Translations under genes and position numbers: made by a program | Notes under the pieces: model-generated | Told to the model about the DNA's origin: nothing | Database searches by the model: none | Seen by the model: the letters and a program-made list of their open reading frames with translations, nothing else | Origin: Candidatus Aerophobota bacterium | GTDB lineage: Bacteria > Aerophobota > Aerophobia > Aerophobales > B3-G15 | Assembly (NCBI GenBank): GCA_011372105.1 | Contig: DRTT01000030.1 | Location: 1-13,211, forward strand | DNA: 13,211 nucleotides | Direction of reading: 5' to 3' | Shown: positions 7,075 to 12,876 of the stretch, piece after piece | Numbering within the stretch: position 1 is the stretch's first letter | Layout of the letters: each line of letters starts with the position of its first letter

Positions 7075-7548
7075 TTAGCTCCTTTTGATTTCTTCTACCA
7101 CAAGTTTCACTATTTGCGGTATTTTCTCTTTTAAACACGGAGAAAGTTCCATTCCCCATCTAATTTCCCCAGGCTCTATTCCAATTATTATAATTTTCTC
7201 CTTGGGTATTTCTTCTTTTAAAAAACAAAGCATTTCCTCAATCCCAAGCTGATGTAGAGAAAGGTAATCTTTTTTATTCCATTCCAGATTGTCAACTGAA
7301 AGGCGATATATACTGCCAGGACTTCCTCCTGATTTTAATGCATCAATGATTATGACTTTCTCTTTACCTGTAATATGACTTATAAGAGATAAAGAAAAGA
7401 CTCCGATATCCATTATTTCCACATTATCAGGAAGAGTTAATTTTTCAAGTTCTCTTATTACGTGAATCCCAATTCCCTCATCTCCCAGAAGTATATTTCC
7501 TGCACCTACCACAAGGATATTTTGTTTTGTTTTTTTGTTTTCACTCAT
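7075..7548 (-). CDS. NiFe-hydrogenase maturation protease (HyaD/HycI/HybD family)
   Basis: Members cleave the C-terminal tail of the NiFe-hydrogenase large subunit after nickel insertion. From the ATG at 7548 the protein has 157 residues, the usual family length. It has the N-terminal VVGAGNILLGDEGIG (13-27), where E24 corresponds to the first nickel-contacting residue of HybD, then IIDALKSGG with D69, SLHQLG with H99, and IGIEPGEIRWG followed by LSP. All three metal-contact residues are present. The frame can be read back to an ATG at 7593 (172 residues), but the extra 15 residues coincide with a strong promoter (7556-7583) whose start would fall beside the 7548 ATG; I therefore prefer a leaderless start there. 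That start choice is inference. No hydrogenase structural gene is in the window, so the partner enzyme lies elsewhere. tsaD follows after a single nucleotide. Confidence 0.88.
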   Translation of the reverse strand: MSENKKTKQNILVVGAGNILLGDEGIGIHVIRELEKLTLPDNVEIMDIGVFSLSLISHITGKEKVIIIDALKSGGSPGSIYRLSVDNLEWNKKDYLSLHQLGIEEMLCFLKEEIPKEKIIIIGIEPGEIRWGMELSPCLKEKIPQIVKLVVEEIKRS

Positions 7549-7555
7549 AGTTTGC

Positions 7556-7583
7556 ATTTTACTTTCAGCAAATTCTATGTCAA
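7556..7583 (-). promoter_or_regulatory. Promoter for the protease-tsaD operon, inside the longest protease frame
   Basis: On the minus strand, TTGACA (7578-7583), a 16-nt spacer and TAAAAT (7556-7561). The predicted start, about 7549-7550, is 1-2 nt before the ATG at 7548, implying an mRNA with almost no leader. It is a better consensus match than anything I found between 7594 and 7700. Confidence 0.6.
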
Positions 7584-7663
7584 GAAGCGGCATTAAGCCT
7601 GGAAATATTTAACAACAGGATAAAAAGCTAAGAATGACCTTATTCGCATTTATCTTTTTGGCT

Positions 7664-7822
7664 CTAAGTCAAAACCTGTGGTGAAGATCTCATGGGAAGG
7701 GCCCCAACATCATTTTCTTTGCAATAAGCTTTAGGATTTCTCATACCAAAGTTTGTTCTCTTTAAAAGTTTTATCATTACATTGTGCCTTCTGTCTTTCT
7801 GCTGGAGTTTTTTCAGAAGACT
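7664..7822 (-). pseudogene. Probable remnant of a transposase C-terminus (ISL3/IS204-like)
   Basis: The 392-nt stretch 7549-7940 has no intact gene. On the minus strand an open frame after a TGA at 7823-7825 contains IKLLKRTNFGMRNPKAY and ends at the TAG at 7664-7666; an ATG at 7777 gives 37 residues. The motif resembles the conserved end of ISL3-type transposases (consensus-like IKLIKRxxxGFRNF). An overlapping frame, about 7720-7820, also looks protein-like (KTPAERQKA), consistent with frameshift decay. No terminal inverted repeats or intact catalytic core are visible. The match is from memory of the motif, so the family call is tentative. The scar sits next to the toxin-antitoxin pair, marking this as an accessory patch. 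Confidence 0.35.
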
Positions 7823-7874
7823 TCAATTTGTAGCAGGATATATTTCTACTCCATAGCTTTCGCGAGACTTAAAA

Positions 7875-7902
7875 TTGACTTTTTCTATTTATGAATTATA
7901 CT
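7875..7902 (+). promoter_or_regulatory. Promoter of the antitoxin-toxin operon
   Basis: TTGACT (7875-7880), a 16-nt spacer and TATACT (7897-7902); expected start near 7909. ACTAATT repeats directly at 7900-7906 and 7917-7923 around the start. This is the kind of AT-rich site where AbrB-type antitoxins autorepress; the operator role is inferred. Confidence 0.65.
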
Positions 7903-7940
7903 AATTGTGTAGATAACTAATTATGAAGGGAGAATCTAAG

Positions 7941-8216
7941 ATGCCAACAGTTAAAATACTTAGAAATGGACAACTTACTCTGCCAGCTAAACTTAGAAAA
8001 GCCTTGGATTTAAAAGAAGGGGATCTTTTAAATGCAGAACTTGAAGAAAATAAAATCATCCTCAAACCTTTAACAGTAATTGAGAGGGATAAAATAAGAA
8101 AAAGGTTTTTCCAATTAGTGGAAGAGAACTGGAAGAAAAACAAAGATTTAAAGCCAAAAGAGGTGGAAAAGATAGTAAAGGAAGAAATGGAAAAGGTAAG
8201 GAAAAAAGCAAAATAG
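7941..8216 (+). CDS. AbrB/MazE/SpoVT-type antitoxin (VapB-like)
   Basis: A 91-residue protein with an N-terminal swapped-hairpin AbrB DNA-binding domain (about residues 3-46: VKILRNGQLTLPAKLRKALD, then LKEGDLLNAELEENKIILKP) and a long, highly charged helical tail (residues 47-91, rich in Lys and Glu) that in such antitoxins wraps the toxin. The ATG at 7941 is preceded by AAGGGAGA (7926-7933) at 7 nt. An earlier in-frame ATG at 7923 would add MKGESK but has no SD. The TAG at 8214-8216 abuts the ATG of the PIN gene with no gap, the classic antitoxin-first arrangement. It probably represses its own promoter at 7875-7902. With the partner toxin frameshifted, it may now be an orphan repressor. Confidence 0.88.
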   Translation: MPTVKILRNGQLTLPAKLRKALDLKEGDLLNAELEENKIILKPLTVIERDKIRKRFFQLVEENWKKNKDLKPKEVEKIVKEEMEKVRKKAK

Positions 8217-8650
8217 ATGCTGAAAGTGGTTATTGATACCAATTTTTCATCTCAGCTACCCTCGCTCCAAGAGGGAATCCTGCTAAAGTCCTCAAAGCTT
8301 GGCAGGAGGGAAAGATAGATTTGGTAATCTCCCCGCAGATCTTAAAAGAGATTAAAAAGGTAATCTTTAGACCCAGGATCAAAAAACTAAGTTCCTGGAC
8401 AGACAAAAAAAGAGATGAGCTCATCCAGGATTTAGCAAAGATTGCCATTCTTACTCCAGGCTCTCTAAAACTAAAAGTAGTAGCTGAGGATCCCTATGAT
8501 GATAAATTTGTTGTTGCAGCAGTAGAGGGGAAGGCAAATTATATTGTAACCGGAGATGAGCACCTTAGAAAATTGAGGTCTTACAAAGGAATAAAAGTTG
8601 TTAGTCCAGCAGAGTTTGTAAAGATTCTAAGACAGAAAGAGATGAGATAA
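8217..8650 (+). pseudogene. PIN-domain toxin (VapC-like, PIN/TIGR00305 type), frameshifted
   Basis: The start, MLKVVIDTN, at 8217 carries the first catalytic Asp (D7). The frame then runs into nonsense and stops at TAG 8316-8318. From 8243 another frame continues the same protein without a break to 8650: FISATLAPRGNPAKVLK, VISPQILKEIKKV (catalytic Glu), EDPYDDKFVVAAVEG (catalytic Asp) and TGDEHLRKL (Asp). One base added in AATTTTTC (8241-8248) restores a full 144-residue PIN RNase with D-E-D-D all present; relatives have Asn-Val-Phe or similar there. PIN toxins of this type cleave RNA and are held by the adjacent AbrB antitoxin. The break may be a real inactivating deletion, a sequencing indel at T5, or much less likely a programmed shift. 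Everything after the lesion looks well preserved, so it is recent or artefactual. Confidence 0.85.
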
Positions 8651-8667
8651 AGCCATCTTGCCCATGT

Positions 8668-8690
8668 TTGCCATTTAAAAGGCAATTTTT
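8668..8690 (+). terminator. Weak candidate intrinsic terminator after the toxin gene
   Basis: TTGCC (8668-8672), an 8-nt loop and GGCAA (8681-8685), followed by five Ts (8686-8690), 18 nt after the PIN stop. The stem is only 5 bp, so termination may be inefficient. Confidence 0.4.
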
Positions 8691-8884
8691 AAGGTGACGT
8701 AAGATTGGTGATTTGTTTTTTATCTCAGATTTGATCCCTGTAATGCTCTATGGAAAAGGATCCTGGCATTCTTTGAAAAATTGGTAAGATAAAAGACATA
8801 AATTAGTTTGTTCGTAGTGCCAAATTCTCTCCTGGAGCAGAATACATCTTCTTACCACAATTTTTATTATACATCCTGAGCGAC
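8691..8884. other. Intergenic stretch without a recognised gene
   Basis: Both strands are broken by frequent stop codons, and I see no RNA gene, strong hairpin or protein motif. It may be decayed accessory DNA continuing the patch that holds the transposase scar. Confidence 0.5.
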
Positions 8885-8940
8885 TTGACAAAAATAACAA
8901 TATAGTGCAATATACAATAAAATATACAATTCTTTATAAT
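8885..8940 (+). promoter_or_regulatory. Promoter region of the GntR regulator with two possible -10 elements
   Basis: TTGACA (8885-8890) can pair with CAATAT (8908-8913, 17-nt spacer), a poor -10. A perfect TATAAT (8935-8940) ends only 5 nt before the ATG at 8946; used as a -10, it would start the mRNA at or within a base or two of the ATG. No SD precedes that ATG, which favours the leaderless reading, though this TATAAT lacks a good -35. Confidence 0.5.
8909..8930. repeat. Direct repeat AATATACAAT x2, candidate GntR autoregulatory site
   Basis: AATATACAAT is at 8909-8918 and 8921-8930, with start points 12 bp apart, between the two candidate -10 elements. GntR-family regulators often bind AT-rich sites with TAC or GTA cores beside their own gene. 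Its role as an operator is inferred. Confidence 0.45.
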
Positions 8941-8945
8941 CAACG

Positions 8946-9593
8946 ATGAAAAGCCATTTAAATATAAGTGATAAGGTATACAAAAGTCTTAAAAAGCAAA
9001 TTATTAATGAAAAATTGAAGCCTGGTGAACGATTGCTTGATACTGAATTAGCTTCTGAATTTGGAGTAAGTCGGACGCCAGTAAGAGAGGCTTTAACCAG
9101 ATTATCTAATGAGGGATTGGTGGAGATTATTCCTCGTAGAGGGGTGTATGTAAAAAGGTTGAATGAAAAAGATATTAGAGAGATATATCAAATTAGAAAA
9201 GTGCTGGAGGGTTTAGCTACAAAGGAAGCAACTCTTTTTATTGATGAGAAGCAACTACAACGGCTAAGTTTTCTTCTTGAAAAAGCAGAGCAGTCTTTAA
9301 GTAGTGAAAATTGGAAAGCTTGCATGGAATTCGATATAGAATTGCATGGTATGATTATAAGTAATTGCCAGAATGACAGGCTTATTAGCATTATGCATAA
9401 CCTTAGTACTCTTGTTCATGCGTTTAGAATGCGTTTAGCAAGAGACAAAGAAAGAGCCAGACAAGCTCTAAAGGAGCATAAAGCTATATTAGAGGCTATT
9501 AAAGCCCGAGATGCGGAAAAAGCCAAAAAAATGATGATGGAGCATATTGAGAAAGCCAAAGAGCGCATTTTTAATTATTTTGGGTTTTATTAA
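8946..9593 (+). CDS. GntR-family transcriptional regulator, FCD (FadR) subfamily
   Basis: A 215-residue regulator. The N-terminal winged helix (residues 8-70) has the family signature LKPGERLLDTELASEFGVSR, then TPVREALTRLSNEGLVEIIPRRGVYV. The C-terminal FCD helical domain (about 75-205) holds the usual metal and ligand site D130, H134, H178 and H200, so it probably binds a carboxylate or sugar acid through a divalent metal. It sits 148 nt upstream of dctP in the same direction, so it very likely controls the TRAP operon and perhaps itself. The ATG at 8946 lacks an SD, but the domain begins where expected, so no other start is likely. The effector is unknown; FCD regulators of TRAP genes often sense the transported acid. 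Confidence 0.94.
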   Translation: MKSHLNISDKVYKSLKKQIINEKLKPGERLLDTELASEFGVSRTPVREALTRLSNEGLVEIIPRRGVYVKRLNEKDIREIYQIRKVLEGLATKEATLFIDEKQLQRLSFLLEKAEQSLSSENWKACMEFDIELHGMIISNCQNDRLISIMHNLSTLVHAFRMRLARDKERARQALKEHKAILEAIKARDAEKAKKMMMEHIEKAKERIFNYFGFY

Positions 9594-9741
9594 ATGAGCT
9601 GGAAAATTTAATATTTTAGATTAAGGTTGCTTAAAGAGTGAAAGGTGGTAAAAGAGGGTGTACTTCAAAACTATACGAGGAGGTGATGAGAAGAAGCAGA
9701 GAAAAATCTATCGCAGGAGAAAAAAGAAAAGAGGTGTAAAT

Positions 9742-10791
9742 ATGATAAAGAAGAAAAAAGTGATAAACATGATAATTTTGGTAGGAATGATAGTGATGGT
9801 GAGCGGCTTTAACAGTTTTTTGGCGGAGGCTAAGACAATTGTTATAAAGTATGCTCACGGAGGTCCTCCTGATCCTCTTAAGTTACCCGAGCAATCTGAT
9901 GCTGTGTCATTCAAACATTATGTAGAGTCAAAATCTGGAGGTCGTATAAAAGTTGAAATCTATCCAGCCTGTCAGTTGGGTTCAGAACGCGAGATGCTTG
10001 AAGGTGTGCAGCTTGGCACCATAGAAATGGCTAATACAAGTGAAGGATCAGTAGCTGGATTTTATCCTCAAATTTTAGCCACTGCAATACCTTACGCTTT
10101 CAAAAACAGAAGAATTGCTTGGGAGGTATTGGATGGTCCGTTTGGCCAAAAATTAATTGAGGATATCAGAAAGAAAACAGGCTTGCGGTGTCTTGATATA
10201 AACGATAATGGGTATCGCAATTTTACCAATAATGTTCGCCCTATACGCACCCCCGCAGACCTTAGGGGTTTAAAAATCAGAACAATGGAAAATCCTGCTC
10301 ATATGAAAATGGTTGAAGCTTTAGGAGCAATACCTACTCCTATCGCTTGGGCTGAGGTTTATACTGCGCTTCAATTAGGTACAGTGGATGGCCAGGAAAA
10401 TCCAGTAAGTCTCATTGTAGCAAAGAGATTTTATGAAGTTCAAAAATACTGCACTTTAGATGGACATATTTTCAGTATTGACTTCACCTGGATAAATGAC
10501 AGGTTCTATCAGAGCTTGCCTCCTGATTTAAGACAAATAGTGCAGGATGGAGCTGATATGTCGGGTTTAGTTCATCGAGGGATGAAGATTTTGACTAATG
10601 CATTAGGTGTGGATGAACTGAGAAAACATGGTATGGAGGTCTATACTCCAACTGATGAAGAGCTTCGATTGTTTAAAGATGCTTGCCAGCAGCCTGTGAT
10701 TGATTGGATTAAAAGTCAGATAGGTCCAGAATTAGTGGATGAATTTCTACAGGCAATTGAAGATGCAGAGAAGAAATTGGCGGTAGAATAA
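9742..10791 (+). CDS. dctP: TRAP transporter solute-binding protein DctP (extracytoplasmic)
   Basis: A 349-residue DctP-family periplasmic binding protein. The signal peptide is residues 1-30 (MIKKKK, hydrophobic core 9-22, cleavage probably after LAEA). The mature domain has KYAHGGPPDP, YPACQLGSEREMLEGVQLGT, and GLKIRTMENPAH with R180, the Arg that in DctP proteins binds the ligand carboxylate. TVDGQENP (214-221) follows. It captures an organic or sugar acid outside the membrane and delivers it to DctQM. The ATG at 9742 is chosen because GAGGTG (9731-9736) lies 5 nt upstream and the signal peptide starts there. A GTG at 9658 would add 28 very basic residues and spoil it. dctQ follows after 168 nt containing a strong hairpin, as in TRAP operons where the binding protein is made in excess. 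Substrate unknown. Confidence 0.95.
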   Translation: MIKKKKVINMIILVGMIVMVSGFNSFLAEAKTIVIKYAHGGPPDPLKLPEQSDAVSFKHYVESKSGGRIKVEIYPACQLGSEREMLEGVQLGTIEMANTSEGSVAGFYPQILATAIPYAFKNRRIAWEVLDGPFGQKLIEDIRKKTGLRCLDINDNGYRNFTNNVRPIRTPADLRGLKIRTMENPAHMKMVEALGAIPTPIAWAEVYTALQLGTVDGQENPVSLIVAKRFYEVQKYCTLDGHIFSIDFTWINDRFYQSLPPDLRQIVQDGADMSGLVHRGMKILTNALGVDELRKHGMEVYTPTDEELRLFKDACQQPVIDWIKSQIGPELVDEFLQAIEDAEKKLAVE

Positions 10792-10798
10792 TCTGGTA

Positions 10799-10820
10799 CT
10801 TTCTTAACTAATAAAGAAAG
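10799..10820 (+). other. Small AT-rich stem-loop just after the dctP stop
   Basis: CTTTCTT (10799-10805) and AAGAAAG (10814-10820) form a perfect 7-bp stem with an 8-nt loop, 8 nt after the dctP stop. No T run follows, so it is not a classic terminator. It may help stabilise the dctP 3' end together with the larger hairpin downstream. Confidence 0.45.
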
Positions 10821-10837
10821 AGGTGTAAGCGAGAGAA

Positions 10838-10900
10838 GGGGATAGCTTGTAAAAGCAGATAAGGATTATAAGCTGAGTCTGCTTTAAGGAAGCTATCCCC
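10838..10900 (+). promoter_or_regulatory. Strong two-tier hairpin between dctP and dctQ
   Basis: GGGGATAGCTT (10838-10848) pairs perfectly with AAGCTATCCCC (10890-10900), 11 bp. Inside, AAAGCAGA (10852-10859) pairs with TCTGCTTT (10878-10885), 8 bp, across a small internal loop and an 18-nt apical loop. No T run follows on either strand, so an intrinsic terminator is unlikely. The position fits an mRNA processing or stability element that lowers dctQM relative to dctP, as reported for other TRAP operons. Confidence 0.8.
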
Positions 10901-10959
10901 AGAAGGAGAAGTTTTGACTGATCTGTAAGTTTTTAAAGAAAAAGAGGTGATAGATTTTA

Positions 10960-11457
10960 ATGAAGCGGATTGTTGCTGCGTTAGGTGTTATTGATAGAGC
11001 TGTTACCAGGTGGGCTATGAGGTTTTTAGCATGTTTGATGGGTGGAATGACAACAGCCATTGTGTTGGCTATTATTTCTCGATTTATTATCAAAGTACCT
11101 ATGCCCTGGACTGAAGAGGTAGCCAGATACTTGATGATCTGGGCAGCGTTCATTGCAGGAAGTTTGGGACTCAAAAGAGGAGTTCATGTTGGAATTGTCT
11201 TTGTTGTGAATAGACTTCCTTGGGACTTAAGAAGATGGGTGAGTCTCATTGCCAAATTCAGTGTTCTGTTTTTCTTTATAGTAGTTATCTTAGAGGGTTT
11301 TCGCATGACTATGTTTGTATCTACCCAGTTATCGCCTGTTTTAAGAATTTCCATGGCTTGGGTATATTCGGCACTTCCTGTAGGAGGAATATTATTTTTA
11401 TTTTACACTGTCCAATCTTTGTTTGAAGATTTGAAGAATTTTTTCGGTAATCGGTAA
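10960..11457 (+). CDS. dctQ: TRAP transporter small membrane subunit DctQ
   Basis: A 165-residue DctQ-family integral membrane protein with four predicted TM helices (about 20-44, 54-72, 96-117 and 131-155). It carries the family motif PWTEEVARYLMIWAAF (49-64) and LKRGVHVGI (71-79). It partners DctM in the cytoplasmic membrane to dock the loaded binding protein. The ATG follows GAGGTGA (10944-10950) with 9 nt spacing. It sits downstream of the large hairpin and 57 nt upstream of dctM. Length and topology are normal. Function beyond the TRAP complex cannot be read from it. Confidence 0.94.
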   Translation: MKRIVAALGVIDRAVTRWAMRFLACLMGGMTTAIVLAIISRFIIKVPMPWTEEVARYLMIWAAFIAGSLGLKRGVHVGIVFVVNRLPWDLRRWVSLIAKFSVLFFFIVVILEGFRMTMFVSTQLSPVLRISMAWVYSALPVGGILFLFYTVQSLFEDLKNFFGNR

Positions 11458-11514
11458 GTGGTAGTTGGAGTATGAACTTCTGCTTTCAAATGGGGTAAGG
11501 AAGGGGGGATAGAA

Positions 11515-12801
11515 GTGGTTATTTTAATAGTAGTAGTTTTTGTTATCACTGCACTAATAGGGATACCTATTGCTTTTTGTATGGGCTTAGTTTCGCTTGC
11601 AAGTTTGCTGGCAGGGGGAAGAGTATTTTTTCTTAAATTAATAGCACAGAAAATGATAACAGGAATAGACAAATTTCCCTTAATGGCTATTCCCCTTTTT
11701 ATCCTTGCAGGGAACATTATGACTGGAGGCGGATTAACAAGGAGTTTGATTAAATTTGCTAATTTTCTTGTAGGTCGTATTAGTGGAGGATTAGCCCATG
11801 TTAATATAGTTTCCAGTATCTTTTTTGCAGGAATAACAGGTGTTGCTGTTGCTGATTCCTCTGTTCTTGGGTCAATATTTGTGCCAGCGATGAAAAAAGA
11901 AGGTTATGATGTAGACTTTAGTGCGGCAGTTACAGCAAGTTCTTCTATTATTGGTCCTATTATCCCCCCCAGTGTCCCATTTGTACTGTATGGCTGTACT
12001 GTGGGAGTGTCAATCGCTGGTCTTTTCTTAGCAGGAATGCTTCCCGGTATTTTACTTGGTTTGGCTTTAATGATAGTGTCTTATTTTATATCCAAGAAGA
12101 GGAATTATCCTGTGACAAAAGTTCCTATTTCTTTCAGGGAATTTATCATTAGCTTTAAAGATACTGTGTTAGCATTGGTTATGCCTTTGATAATTTTGGG
12201 AGGTCTCCTTAGTGGTGTATTTACTCCCACAGAAGCTGCAGGTGTGGCGGTAGTGTATGCTCTTATAATTTCACTTTTTGTTCTTCGCACTCTTAAATTT
12301 TCTGACCTTCCCTCAATTTTTGTTAATAGTGGAATAACTGCTTCTATTGTTTTGATGTTAATTAGCACGGCTAATATTTTTGGGACAATCTTAGCCACTC
12401 AGCAAATACCCCAGAGAATTGCTCAAATTATGCTTTCTGTGACTACTAACCCCTGGATGATGCTACTATTGGTTAATATTTTTTTGCTGATAGCTGGTAT
12501 GTTCATGGCTGAATCTCCTAATATAATCCTTCTGGGACCCATTTTAGCTCCTGTGGTTACTGGTTTGGGAGTTCATCCTCTTCATTTTGGGTTTGTGATG
12601 GTGCTTAATTTAACCATTGGATTAATAACTCCTCCTCTTGGAGCATGTCTATTCATCCTCTGTGGTATAAGCAATCTTACGCTGGAAGAATTGACAAAAG
12701 CTATATTGCCTTTTCTGGTTGCGGAAATTGCTATTCTTTTTTTATGCACTTATGTGCCAGCTATCCCGATGTTTTTGCCAAAACTTCTTGGTTTTGCATA
12801 G
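11515..12801 (+). CDS. dctM: TRAP transporter large membrane subunit DctM
   Basis: A 428-residue protein of about 12 hydrophobic segments, full length for DctM. It forms the Na+-coupled transport channel of the TRAP system. Visible signatures are AIPLFILAGNIMTGGGL (58-74), GITGVAVADSSVLG (106-119), IGPIIPPS (146-153), FTPTEAAG (236-243) and ITPPLG (371-376), the last three being conserved in DctM and in the wider ion transporter superfamily. The start is GTG at 11515, preceded by a run of six Gs (11503-11508) at 6 nt; no ATG occurs before the first TM. It is the third gene of the operon, 75 nt before the cupin. The coupling ion and substrate are inferred from the family only. Confidence 0.96.
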   Translation: MVILIVVVFVITALIGIPIAFCMGLVSLASLLAGGRVFFLKLIAQKMITGIDKFPLMAIPLFILAGNIMTGGGLTRSLIKFANFLVGRISGGLAHVNIVSSIFFAGITGVAVADSSVLGSIFVPAMKKEGYDVDFSAAVTASSSIIGPIIPPSVPFVLYGCTVGVSIAGLFLAGMLPGILLGLALMIVSYFISKKRNYPVTKVPISFREFIISFKDTVLALVMPLIILGGLLSGVFTPTEAAGVAVVYALIISLFVLRTLKFSDLPSIFVNSGITASIVLMLISTANIFGTILATQQIPQRIAQIMLSVTTNPWMMLLLVNIFLLIAGMFMAESPNIILLGPILAPVVTGLGVHPLHFGFVMVLNLTIGLITPPLGACLFILCGISNLTLEELTKAILPFLVAEIAILFLCTYVPAIPMFLPKLLGFA

Positions 12802-12876
12802 GATTCTGGTGTGACAGTTTTGGTGTAAATTGGGTCATTATCTAAAATAAGATTATCAAATGAGGAGGGTGATAGA

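Noticed and set aside
7923..7940. Upstream ATG for the antitoxin
   Set aside because: No SD precedes it, and the SD AAGGGAGA lies after it, in place for the ATG at 7941.
7901..8242. 113-codon minus-strand frame over the antitoxin
   Set aside because: It is Phe/Ser-rich, as expected from the complement of Lys/Glu-rich coding sequence.
8240..8248. Programmed -1 frameshift in the PIN gene
   Set aside because: The heptamer C-AAT-TTT does not fit X-XXY-YYZ, and no downstream pseudoknot or SD stimulator is evident. A deletion or sequencing indel is simpler.
9658..9741. GTG start for dctP, adding 28 residues
   Set aside because: It would place a long basic tail before the signal peptide; the ATG at 9742 has a good SD.
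10838..10900. Intrinsic terminator after dctP
   Set aside because: No U run follows the stem on either strand, and dctQ and dctM need read-through.
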